Below are positions 1 through 8,336 of a stretch of 64,000 bases of DNA, piece after piece (positions within the stretch are counted from its first letter, which is position 1; each line of letters starts with the position of its first letter). The notes under the pieces are model-generated. The model was given only the letters and a program-made list of their open reading frames with translations, ran no database searches and was not told where the DNA came from. The position numbers were made by a program, and so were the translations under genes. This DNA comes from BACL27 sp964203235 (GTDB lineage Bacteria > Actinomycetota > Acidimicrobiia > Acidimicrobiales > Ilumatobacteraceae), in NCBI GenBank assembly GCA_964203235.1, contig CAXNLE010000001.1, positions 248,001 to 312,000 on the forward strand. Direction: 5' to 3'.

Positions 1-3000
1 TTGCAAGTCAAGATTATTCGGCGATAAGCCACGTATTTTTTTTAACTTCTCAAGTTGTTAACGCGAAGGCGGATACTGCTAAATCGCAATTGTTGATGAA
101 AAAGATTCAAGCTGTGTTGCCTGAATCAATTGTTCGAATTGTTGAAGGAAACCCTGGCTTTGGCGCCCTAATAAATGAAACACAGCGCATCGTCGAAGGT
201 AATCGTGGTTTATTTTGCGTGATGCATGACGATGTGGTGTTGCAACCATCAACAATTGGCCAGTTGGTGCACGAGATGCTCGCGTCAAATGCTTCGGTTG
301 TTGGCCCAAAAATTGTTCAGTGGGATAATCCGACTATTTTAAAGTCGGTTGGTCAGTTGATTGATCGATGCGGCGAGGTCGACCCGTTGATTGAGACAAA
401 TGAGCGTGACCAAGAGCAACACGATTCGGTAAAAGATGTTTTTTTCATTAGCTCGGCTTGCATGCTTATCAGGGCTGACACATTTCGAGAATTAGATGGC
501 TTCTGTCGAGAGATTTCGTTTTTTGGCGAAGATCTTGAGTTTTGTTGGCGCGCACATTTAAGTGGGGCAAGAGTAATCATCGCACCTTCCGCAGTTGTGC
601 GACATCGCGAAATGTTTACTCAGCGAGCGCCGGAACTTTCGAGAGATGCATTAAGTGCCCGCCACCGAGTGCGAACAGTTACAACATTGACATGGAGACT
701 TGAACTTCCGCTCGTGTGGCTGCAGATGCTTGTCACTTCAGTTATTGAAACCATCTTCGGAGTCTTCAGTAGCAACTCGAGGGGCTCGTTGGCTAATTTG
801 CGTGCAACCGTTTCGGTGTTCGTCGACTTTGCATACGTTTGGAGTCGCCGCCGTGAAGTTCGAAAAGTTCGGCGAGTACCGGCAAGTGATATCAGCAAAA
901 TGCAGGTCAGGGGGTCGGCGAGAATTACAAAATTTATTCGACATCGACGTGCTCTCGAGTCATCTTCAATTGCATCGGCGGCAAAATCACAAAAACTATG
1001 GCGACAAAGCTCTACAAGAGAAGCCGGATTTGCTCTGCTCGTAATATTTTCATTAATCATTATTGGTAGTCGCGGAATCATTCTCAACGGAAGCCGAACC
1101 GTCGGAGAATTTTTACCATTTGAAGGTGGCGCGAATACCGCAGGTTCATTGATGAAAATGTTTCGATCGGGATGGTGGTCGAGTGGTTTTGGCGAAGCAG
1201 CGGCAAACCCGACTGGTCTTGGGATACTCGCGCTTGGTGGTTTTTTTGTTTTTGGAAACCTTGCATTGCTCGAAACTTTGATGATCGTCGGTTCGCTATT
1301 TGTTGGTTTTTTTGGAATGTGGCGACTGTGTGGCTCGTTGTATAACACCCGCGCCCGATTAGTTGGGGCAACTGTCTATGTGGCTTTACCGCTTTCTTAT
1401 GACGCAATCGCGCGCGGTCGTTTATCGGCGTTGTTGATTGTTGCAGCATTGCCATGGGTGCTTGACCTTCTGCGAAGAGTTGGTGGGCTACAACCCAACG
1501 AACGAATCGATGGTTCAACAAATTCGCTTTTGCCAAATTCAGAAAAGTCAACTGATGTCGGCATCTCTCGTTTGACTCAACTGATTAGTGCTCTTGTATT
1601 GATTCTCGGTTTAGTAACTGCTTTTGCACCGTCAATTTTAGTAATTGCATTTGTTGGAGTGATTTTGTGGTGTGTGGCATCTGTTTTTGGTGGAACTTCA
1701 GTGCGCAGTATTGGCACAATGTTGTCGGTCGGGATAGTGGGCGTCTTTGGATCACTTTTTATTAATTTGCCTTGGTCAATGCATTTTGTTTCAAGCAAAT
1801 GGTGGCAGTTGCTAACGAGCGACCAATCAATAGGCGATCGAAACTTAGGGCTTGTTGCTTTAGCCAGTTTAAATTTTGGAAACATAACCGGCGGCACATT
1901 GGTGCTTGCGTCATATTTTTGTGTCGCATGTTCGCTTCTAGTTGCTAACAGTTGGCGGTTTGTTTGGGCTTTGCGTTCGTCGTTTCTAGTTGTAGGCGGG
2001 CTGCTTTTGGCAGTCTTGGATGATCAAGGGTTATTGCCGTTTGAGATGCCAGAGCCAGTAGTTATTTTGTCACTTGTTGCTTGCGGTTTGGCTCTGGCAA
2101 GCGCGACTTGTGCGAGTGTATTTTCTGAAACTTCGGCAAAGAAAACTTCCGACTGGCGACGGTCTGTTGGTTTGTTGGTTCCTCTTGCGATGTCGGTAGC
2201 GATTTTGCCGACTCTTTTAAGCGTTGTTGACGGCAGATGGCACCAACCAGAGGCAACTGTGTCGCAACTTTTTGCACAGATGCCTGATAATCCTGCAGAT
2301 GGAAACTATCGAACTTTATTTGTTGGTGATAATGAATTACTTCCAATATCGACAAATGCAGTTACGAACAAAGTCTCATATGGGGTTTCTGATGACGGAC
2401 CGGTAAATATAGTTTCGCATTGGGCGCCACAACGCACAGCGATGAACGCACTTGCAGATCATGCATTAACCGCTTTAGTCAATCGACAAACTGTTCGGAT
2501 TGGACGCTTGATGTCTCCGTTGGCAATTCGATACATCGTTGTGCCACTTGGTGATCAGCCGAGCCAGTCATCGCGCTTGTTGATTGATTCACTCTCTAAT
2601 CAAATTGATTTGCGTCGTTTGTACTTCGCTAAAGACCTCGTGATTTTTGAGAACTCGGCTTGGTTACCGATAGTTAGTTTGCTTGACGAAGAATCCGCAG
2701 TAGCAAGTGAAAAAGTAGGCGAATCAGCGCTGATCGTTCGCGAACTTCGCTCGATGCGCCCATTGTTTACAGACGATCAGAGTGTCTCAAATAAAACGGT
2801 ATCTGATTCATTTGACGGCGGAACAGTGCACCTTGCGGTGCCATTTAACAAAAATTGGCAACTTACTGTTGATAGTGCACGGCTAACTCCTCGAGTTGCG
2901 TTTGGCGCATCAACTGCATTCGATGCACCGATTAAGGGTGTAGCAAAGTTGAGTTTTCGAACTTCGAAGTTTCGAGATCTTTATTTACTAGTGCAAGCGC

Positions 3001-3140
3001 TTATTTGGTTCGGTTTATTGGTTTTGGCTGCGAATTTTTCCCGTTTTCGCCGTCAAGTGCGTGCGGTAACTGGCGAAAGTATCAGATTAGTTGCCGACGA
3101 TTCACAAAAAATCATAAAACTTGATCGATTCTCAAAATGA
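1..3140 (+). CDS. Membrane-bound family 2 glycosyltransferase (5' end outside window)
   Basis: The frame is open to the left edge, so the true start lies outside; the TTG at 90 is only the first start-like codon inside the window. The visible N-terminus ends a GT-A fold of family 2. It has NPGFG and an HDD metal-binding motif near bases 225-233, and a GEDLEF motif near 525-540 that fits the acceptor/catalytic acidic pair. From about base 1020 the protein becomes polytopic, with roughly ten hydrophobic segments and a final membrane helix near bases 2980-3045. This architecture, GT2 plus a long membrane and periplasmic part, is known from actinobacterial envelope polysaccharide or lipoglycan assembly. 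The sugar and acceptor cannot be told. It overlaps the next gene by four bases (ATGA), so the two are probably co-translated. Confidence 0.85.
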   Translation, partial: ASQDYSAISHVFFLTSQVVNAKADTAKSQLLMKKIQAVLPESIVRIVEGNPGFGALINETQRIVEGNRGLFCVMHDDVVLQPSTIGQLVHEMLASNASVVGPKIVQWDNPTILKSVGQLIDRCGEVDPLIETNERDQEQHDSVKDVFFISSACMLIRADTFRELDGFCREISFFGEDLEFCWRAHLSGARVIIAPSAVVRHREMFTQRAPELSRDALSARHRVRTVTTLTWRLELPLVWLQMLVTSVIETIFGVFSSNSRGSLANLRATVSVFVDFAYVWSRRREVRKVRRVPASDISKMQVRGSARITKFIRHRRALESSSIASAAKSQKLWRQSSTREAGFALLVIFSLIIIGSRGIILNGSRTVGEFLPFEGGANTAGSLMKMFRSGWWSSGFGEAAANPTGLGILALGGFFVFGNLALLETLMIVGSLFVGFFGMWRLCGSLYNTRARLVGATVYVALPLSYDAIARGRLSALLIVAALPWVLDLLRRVGGLQPNERIDGSTNSLLPNSEKSTDVGISRLTQLISALVLILGLVTAFAPSILVIAFVGVILWCVASVFGGTSVRSIGTMLSVGIVGVFGSLFINLPWSMHFVSSKWWQLLTSDQSIGDRNLGLVALASLNFGNITGGTLVLASYFCVACSLLVANSWRFVWALRSSFLVVGGLLLAVLDDQGLLPFEMPEPVVILSLVACGLALASATCASVFSETSAKKTSDWRRSVGLLVPLAMSVAILPTLLSVVDGRWHQPEATVSQLFAQMPDNPADGNYRTLFVGDNELLPISTNAVTNKVSYGVSDDGPVNIVSHWAPQRTAMNALADHALTALVNRQTVRIGRLMSPLAIRYIVVPLGDQPSQSSRLLIDSLSNQIDLRRLYFAKDLVIFENSAWLPIVSLLDEESAVASEKVGESALIVRELRSMRPLFTDDQSVSNKTVSDSFDGGTVHLAVPFNKNWQLTVDSARLTPRVAFGASTAFDAPIKGVAKLSFRTSKFRDLYLLVQALIWFGLLVLAANFSRFRRQVRAVTGESIRLVADDSQKIIKLDRFSK

Positions 3141-4645
3141 ATTCAACAAACATATTTAATAAAATTCGAAAACTATTAGTTGTTTTATTGCTCATGGCTA
3201 GTGTCGCCGGAACAATTTTTATCGGCAGGGTTTACTCGCCCGAAATCACGAGCGTGCCCACCGCCGAATTAGAAACTAAATTCTTAATGCCAAGCGTTGT
3301 TGGTAATTCTCTATCCTCAACTTGGTTTTGTCCAGGTGTGCCAGCCCGCGATGTAAAAGTAAAAAGCGAAATCGTGATCGCCAACCCAACACAAACGCCG
3401 ATAACTGGCACAATTACTTTGCTGTCAAGCGAAGAGCCAGCAACTTCTTCAACATTGATCGTCGCTCCGTACTCTCGTGGCGTTTTTGATGCAACTGGTG
3501 GGCATAAGAGTCAGTTCATAAGTGCAATCATTGAACTTGATAGTGGGCAAGCCAGTGTTGAGCAGCGAATCATCCACCTTGCTGGCGACTCGGTTGCGTT
3601 GTGCGCCAATGAAACTTCGGATCGTTGGTTTTTCGCCGATGGTTTTACTGGGGCAGAAAGCGAATTTGATATCCTGCTCACCAATCCGTTTCCTGATTCG
3701 ACCGTTGTTGATTTGACTTTTGTTACCACGGACGGAAAACGCCAACCAGCACTTCTTAAAGGCATTGTCTTGCGAGGCCAGAGCGTTACCGGAATCTCGA
3801 TGGGTGAACAAGGTGCGCGAAATGAATCGGTGTTGGCTGTGAGTGTGCGCGCAACGTCAGGTCGTTTCGTTGCAGGAAAGTTGCAACACTTTTTAGGTCG
3901 TGGTCGGCTTGGCTTCACCTCGGCACTAGGCGCACCGACTACAAGTCGCCAGTGGTGGTTTGCTTCTGGGGAAAAGGGTGCCGGAGTAGATGAAGAATTA
4001 GTTGTGTTTAATCCAACAGAGATAGATCAATCGGTAAGCATTGCATTTTTGACAGGCTCGGCTGAAGCACTTTTGCGTGAACCACTCATCTTGACTGTGC
4101 CTGCCGGGCGAGTGACGACTTTGTCAACTTCTGATTTACCTGCGATCGCCAACGGTCGTTATGGAATTCTCATTTCAAGCGTTACTGGCGACTTCATCAG
4201 TTCAAATGACGACACGGCCACCGAATTTGTCGTTGTTGAACAAATAGTTAGTCGCGCTATTGAAAACAAAACGGGGACATCAGTAATTTTAGGTGCACCT
4301 TCGGGTTCGCCTTCACGCGTCTGGACGTCGCCGAGTGGCTTGACAGTTGGCGAAGTTGGTTCGATAGTTGTCGCAAATACAACTTCACTCGACACGACAG
4401 TTCGAGTTTCTACTATCGGTCCTGCAGGTGCAGCGCCGATTGTCGGGCTTGAGCAAGTTGAACTCAAAGCAGCATCGGTTATTTCAATTGCGATTCCGCC
4501 ATCTATTGCCCAATTGCAAATTTTGATTGAGTCTGAAACCGAAGTAATTGTTCAACGCGAGTTCTCGCGAGGACATCAGCTTTATGGACTAAGCGGAGTT
4601 CTTGCGTTGCCCTATCGCTCGCAAAAAGTTGCAACTAGTAAATGA
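3137..4645 (+). CDS. DUF5719-family secreted/anchored protein
   Basis: This 502-residue protein has one N-terminal hydrophobic helix (about residues 10-28), which is a signal anchor. The rest is beta-rich and extracytoplasmic, with repeated modules of the type TWFCPG, IVANPT, VVVANTT and a WWFASG motif. I recognise this as the DUF5719 family, which in actinobacteria sits next to large GT2 membrane glycosyltransferases. Its biochemical role is not known; a structural or adaptor role in envelope glycan export is inference from context. It overlaps the genes on both sides by four bases, so the three genes from the left edge to 5076 form one operon. The ATG at 3137 is the only sensible start. Confidence 0.75.
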   Translation: MNSTNIFNKIRKLLVVLLLMASVAGTIFIGRVYSPEITSVPTAELETKFLMPSVVGNSLSSTWFCPGVPARDVKVKSEIVIANPTQTPITGTITLLSSEEPATSSTLIVAPYSRGVFDATGGHKSQFISAIIELDSGQASVEQRIIHLAGDSVALCANETSDRWFFADGFTGAESEFDILLTNPFPDSTVVDLTFVTTDGKRQPALLKGIVLRGQSVTGISMGEQGARNESVLAVSVRATSGRFVAGKLQHFLGRGRLGFTSALGAPTTSRQWWFASGEKGAGVDEELVVFNPTEIDQSVSIAFLTGSAEALLREPLILTVPAGRVTTLSTSDLPAIANGRYGILISSVTGDFISSNDDTATEFVVVEQIVSRAIENKTGTSVILGAPSGSPSRVWTSPSGLTVGEVGSIVVANTTSLDTTVRVSTIGPAGAAPIVGLEQVELKAASVISIAIPPSIAQLQILIESETEVIVQREFSRGHQLYGLSGVLALPYRSQKVATSK

Positions 4646-5076
4646 TGCAAAAAATCATTGCTTCAATAATTTTAATATTTGCGGCGTCACTAAGTTTCTT
4701 TGTCCGTAGGCGCAAGCCAGATGCTCCGTCGCAAACTTCTCACACTGTGCCGCAACAACTTAGTCGAGAAGATTTTTTGTCCGCAGAAAAACCGTGGTTA
4801 CTTGCTGTATTTACATCATCAACATGTGATGCATGTCAAGATGTTGCAACTAAAGCAAAAGTCCTCGCCAGTCAAGAGGTCGCCGTTCAAATAATTGACT
4901 TTCAAGAAATGTCTGACTTGCACGCGCGGTATTCAATTGATGCGGTACCGACAACAGTTATCGCCGACAATCGCGGAGTGGTGCAATATGGAGTACTCGG
5001 GCCAGTAACCGCAACAGATTTATGGGCAGCGATGGCACGTTGTCGAGACCCGAAAAGTTCAACAGAACTTTGCTAA
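4642..5076 (+). CDS. Membrane-anchored thioredoxin-like protein
   Basis: This 144-residue protein begins with one hydrophobic helix (residues 4-20) followed by a basic RRRK stretch, then a thioredoxin fold. The redox motif is CDAC (residues 62-65), preceded by a FTSSTC strand-loop, and the cis-proline loop is AVPTT. With the helix followed by positive residues, the thioredoxin domain could face either side; the basic patch argues for a cytoplasmic or short-loop arrangement and should be treated as open. It is the last gene of the envelope operon and overlaps the DUF5719 gene by four bases. It ends 21 bases before the convergent ftsH end. Confidence 0.8.
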   Translation: MMQKIIASIILIFAASLSFFVRRRKPDAPSQTSHTVPQQLSREDFLSAEKPWLLAVFTSSTCDACQDVATKAKVLASQEVAVQIIDFQEMSDLHARYSIDAVPTTVIADNRGVVQYGVLGPVTATDLWAAMARCRDPKSSTELC

Positions 5077-5097
5077 CTAATTAAAAACAGTTTTTAT

Positions 5098-7128
5098 CTA
5101 GTTCTGTTCTGGTTTTTCGCTTGACTTGATTGCTCCTGGCGATGGCTCAACTATTTGCGGTCGGCCCAAGCCCTGCTGTACAAGTTTTGCAACTGTTGCT
5201 CCGTCGATTGTTTCTTGTTCAAGCAGTGCTTGCGCAACAAGGTCTAACCCAGATCGGTTTTTCTCAATCAGTACTCTTGCCCGATTTTCTTGTTCGCGCA
5301 GAATCAGACCAATTTCAGAATCGATCATTCGTGCAGTTTCGTCTGAGTACTCACGCCCACTGGTCATTAAGTCTTCACCAAGAAACACTTGTTGCTGACC
5401 ACTCCACGCCATTGGACCAACCGCATCGCTCATTCCCCATTCGCGAACCATGCGGCGCGCGATTGAAGTTGCTTGTTCAAGATCGTTGGCGGCCCCGCTA
5501 TTGAGATGGCCAAACACGATCATTTCTGCAACACGACCGCCCATTGCTTTGCAGATCATGTCTTGAAAGTATTCGCGCGAATACGTGTGGCGTTCTTCTG
5601 GAAGTGACCAGGTGATTCCGAGAGCCATTCCACGAGGCAAAATTGTTACTTTGTGTAGTGGATCGCTATTTGGCAAAACGGTCGCCAACACAGCGTGCCC
5701 GCCTTCGTGATAAGCAGTTGCACGCTTTTCTTCGGCATTGAGAATCAGACTCTCTCGGCGTGCACCCATGATCACGCGATCTCGAGCGTTTTCGAAATCG
5801 ATGTGCTCAATTATTTTTGAACCTCGACGCACAGCAAGTAGCGCCGCCTCATTGATGAGGTTTGCAAGATCTGCGCCGCTCATGCCAGGTGTTGCCTTGG
5901 CCATCGTTTCAAGAACGACGTCAGAACCCATCCGTTTGCCTTTTGAGTGAACATTGAGAATTGCTAGGCGCTCTTCGTATTCTGGCAAGGGCATTGTTAC
6001 TTGGCGGTCAAATCGACCAGGGCGAAGTAGTGCCGCATCTAAAATGTCAGGACGGTTAGTTGCCGCCATCACGATTACACCTTCTGTTGTTTCAAAACCG
6101 TCCATCTCGGCAAGCAACTGATTAAGTGTCTGCTCTCGCTCGTCATGACCGCCGCCCAGACCTGCGCCGCGCTTGCGACCGATTGAATCGATCTCGTCAA
6201 CGAAAATAATTGCTCGTCCCATTTTTCGTGCTTGTTGAAAAAGGTCGCGCACGCGGCTTGCGCCAACGCCAACGAACATCTCCATGAAGTCTGAACCGGT
6301 GACAGACAAAAAGCCAACACCGGCTTCGCCAGCAACTGCTCGTGCAAACAAAGTTTTACCTGTGCCTGGAGGGCCAACTAACAGCACACCCTTAGGCACT
6401 CGTGCGCCGATTTCTTTGAAACTTTCAGGCATCTTTAAGAAATCGACAACTTCTTTGATTTCTTGCTTCACGCCGTCGTACCCAGCAACGTCGGCAAAAG
6501 TTGTCGCTGGTTTATCTGCGTTGTAATTTTTTGCTCGACTGCGACCAATTGACATGATGCTGCCTGCTTGACCCATTGCACGTTTTTGCATCCAAAAGAA
6601 AAAACCCATAATCAGGATGAAAGGCAATAACAGCGGAATCAAACTCGTGAAAAAGTTGCCCTGCGGAGTTGAGTAGTCGTAATCGACACCCTTTTCTTTT
6701 AACAAAGTTTCATCGCTGTCTGAAAGGGCGACCGCACCAGTCGTCGTGAATTCGCCTCCGTCTTTGAGCTTTCCACTGATCACGTTTGAAAGATTGTTGA
6801 TCTCAATACTTGAAACTTGGTTTTCTTTGACTCGAACTAAGAACTCGGTGTAACTGAGCTTGACCGCTTGTGAAGCTGGCCAAATTCGAGGACCCGCGAT
6901 AAGTAGAACAACAACCGCGACTATTGCCCATGTCGCCCAGCGCGGCATACCTGACTTCTCACCGTCTTTTTTTGGACCAGTCGAATTGGGCGTTTTGTTG
7001 TTTGAATTCTTGCCCGAGCCAAAGCCTGCGAACGAACCAAATTTGTTTTTAGATTTTTTTTGAGACGGATTTGGACGCTTTGAAGAAGATGGCTTTGCTG
7101 GTGGTGGTGGCGGGGGAAGTTTGGTCAC
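5098..7128 (-). CDS. ftsH: ATP-dependent zinc metalloprotease FtsH
   Basis: FtsH is a membrane AAA+ protease that degrades misfolded membrane proteins and regulators. I place the start at the GTG at 7128 (676 residues). It lies seven bases after a TATCAT hexamer, whereas the longer frame from 7353 adds 75 low-complexity residues that would overlap the divergent DUF3499 gene. Order of parts: a proline-, lysine- and asparagine-rich N-tail, a first membrane helix near residues 66-79, a periplasmic FtsH_ext domain, a second helix near 160-180, Walker A GPPGTGKT near 252-259, Walker B DEID near 311-314, the second region of homology with RPGRFDR, and the zinc site HEGGH near 474-478. All catalytic elements are intact. 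The long basic and proline-rich tail is unusual compared with short-tailed FtsH proteins. Confidence 0.95.
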   Translation of the reverse strand: MTKLPPPPPPAKPSSSKRPNPSQKKSKNKFGSFAGFGSGKNSNNKTPNSTGPKKDGEKSGMPRWATWAIVAVVVLLIAGPRIWPASQAVKLSYTEFLVRVKENQVSSIEINNLSNVISGKLKDGGEFTTTGAVALSDSDETLLKEKGVDYDYSTPQGNFFTSLIPLLLPFILIMGFFFWMQKRAMGQAGSIMSIGRSRAKNYNADKPATTFADVAGYDGVKQEIKEVVDFLKMPESFKEIGARVPKGVLLVGPPGTGKTLFARAVAGEAGVGFLSVTGSDFMEMFVGVGASRVRDLFQQARKMGRAIIFVDEIDSIGRKRGAGLGGGHDEREQTLNQLLAEMDGFETTEGVIVMAATNRPDILDAALLRPGRFDRQVTMPLPEYEERLAILNVHSKGKRMGSDVVLETMAKATPGMSGADLANLINEAALLAVRRGSKIIEHIDFENARDRVIMGARRESLILNAEEKRATAYHEGGHAVLATVLPNSDPLHKVTILPRGMALGITWSLPEERHTYSREYFQDMICKAMGGRVAEMIVFGHLNSGAANDLEQATSIARRMVREWGMSDAVGPMAWSGQQQVFLGEDLMTSGREYSDETARMIDSEIGLILREQENRARVLIEKNRSGLDLVAQALLEQETIDGATVAKLVQQGLGRPQIVEPSPGAIKSSEKPEQN

Positions 7129-7135
7129 GGAAGTA

Positions 7136-7141
7136 ATGATA
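7136..7141 (-). promoter_or_regulatory. -10 element of ftsH (leaderless)
   Basis: TATCAT on the minus strand stands seven bases before the GTG proposed as the ftsH start. No Shine-Dalgarno is present, which fits a leaderless mRNA. Confidence 0.5.
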
Positions 7142-7290
7142 CGACCAGCCTGTATCACCGAGCACAGCCAAGTCTCTAATAGACCGTTAGATTCGCGCTG
7201 TGTTTCGTGCCGTGTTTCGCAGTGTGTCGGAAAACTCGCTGCCGTTAGGTAATCCGCCGTGACTGTACGTCGATGAATTACCTTATATAT

Positions 7291-7521
7291 ATGGCTCGAC
7301 GATGTTCTCGTTCTACTTGTAACGAGGTCGCCACAATTACACTGACTTATCAATACAGTCGCGCTTTGATTTGGGTAGATGATTTAACGCAAGATCGTGA
7401 CCCGCATGCTTATGACTTGTGCGAACGGCACGGCGCACGAATTACTGCGCCATCTGGTTGGCGTCTTGAAGATCGTCGAAGTCGGTTTCAAGTTGCGACA
7501 CCAAACCGCCTAGCAGGATGA
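7291..7521 (+). CDS. DUF3499 family protein
   Basis: This small protein of 76 residues carries the actinobacterial DUF3499 signature: MARRCSRSTC at the N-terminus, a middle YADS-like segment with DPHAYDLCERH, and an RITAP-GW motif. The paired cysteines near residues 5 and 10 and the later C-x2-H suggest a small metal-binding (zinc ribbon-like) fold; this is inference. I start at the ATG at 7291 rather than the upstream ATG at 7273, because family members begin with this M-(A/S)-R-R-C stretch. A TA-rich run directly precedes it and no ribosome-binding site is visible. It overlaps the CPBP gene by four bases, so the two are co-expressed, divergently from ftsH. Function is unknown. Confidence 0.8.
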   Translation: MARRCSRSTCNEVATITLTYQYSRALIWVDDLTQDRDPHAYDLCERHGARITAPSGWRLEDRRSRFQVATPNRLAG

Positions 7522-8297
7522 GTCAGTCTCCGTGGGCTCCGCCCTTTGGGCAGGAGCCGTTGAGCGGGCACGATCAACCAAGCAAACTAGTTACGAAAAA
7601 GTTCTCGGTCCGCGCAATTCTTGGCATCTGGACAGCAAGTTATGCAATTGCAATTCTTCTGACAACACTGGCTTTAGCATCGTCCGGCAATCTTGCCGAC
7701 AAAGTTGGTGACAAAATTGCTGAACCGAAGTGGCTTGTCGGTGCCTCTGCAGTTTTCTTGTGGGGGCCATTTGCCATCGCTTTGAGTATTGCTTCTCGAC
7801 GCATTGGTACTGACAATTTTGCCAAAGATTATTTTTTGAGTTTTCGGTTAATTGATTTACTGGGCATTCCGATAGGTGTGTTGAGCCAAGTGGTTCTCGT
7901 GGGACTCGTGACCTGGCCATTTCGTGTTTTGTTTCCAGAAAAATTTGATCCAGAAAATGTTGAGAAGCGAGCTCGTGATCTTTTTGATAATGCCCAAGGC
8001 ATTTGGCTAGTTGTCCTTGTAATTGTCGTCGTATTTGGCGCACCGATCATCGAAGAATTGGTATATCGGGGATTAATTCAGGGACACTTGCGTGGGTCAA
8101 TCAATGAAATCGCAGCGCTATTTGTAACTGCGGTTTGGTTTGCTGGTATTCACTTGCAAATTGTCGAGTTTCCGGGATTATTTGCATTTGCAATTGTGCT
8201 CGGCAGTTGTTTTCATTTTACAAAACGGCTCGGAATGTCAGTTGTTGCGCACGTTGCGTTTAATGCAACAGGGTTAATTTTCGTCGCATTGCTTTAA
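7518..8297 (+). CDS. CPBP family intramembrane glutamic endopeptidase
   Basis: This 259-residue polytopic membrane protein belongs to the CAAX protease/bacteriocin-processing (CPBP, ABI) family. The three family motifs are present: EELVYRG (EE near residues 179-180, R184), FAGIH (about 208-212) and HVAFN near residue 245. Six or more hydrophobic segments surround them, so the active site is probably within the bilayer. The substrate is unknown. It is co-transcribed with the DUF3499 gene (ATGA overlap). The next gene starts 39 bases downstream. Confidence 0.88.
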   Translation: MSQSPWAPPFGQEPLSGHDQPSKLVTKKFSVRAILGIWTASYAIAILLTTLALASSGNLADKVGDKIAEPKWLVGASAVFLWGPFAIALSIASRRIGTDNFAKDYFLSFRLIDLLGIPIGVLSQVVLVGLVTWPFRVLFPEKFDPENVEKRARDLFDNAQGIWLVVLVIVVVFGAPIIEELVYRGLIQGHLRGSINEIAALFVTAVWFAGIHLQIVEFPGLFAFAIVLGSCFHFTKRLGMSVVAHVAFNATGLIFVALL

Positions 8298-8336
8298 AAA
8301 CCAGCGCTATAAAAGAAACAGTAGAGTTTTTAACTA

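Noticed and set aside
620..1348. 242-codon frame on the minus strand
   Set aside because: Opposite to the glycosyltransferase gene, no signal or motif; typical antisense shadow.
5077..5097. Possible terminator between the thioredoxin-like gene and ftsH
   Set aside because: Only a weak A/T inverted repeat (AAAAAC-AGTTTTT), too short and AT-only to claim.
7129..7353. 75-residue N-terminal extension of FtsH
   Set aside because: Low-complexity, overlaps the divergent DUF3499 gene, and GTG 7128 has a leaderless -10.
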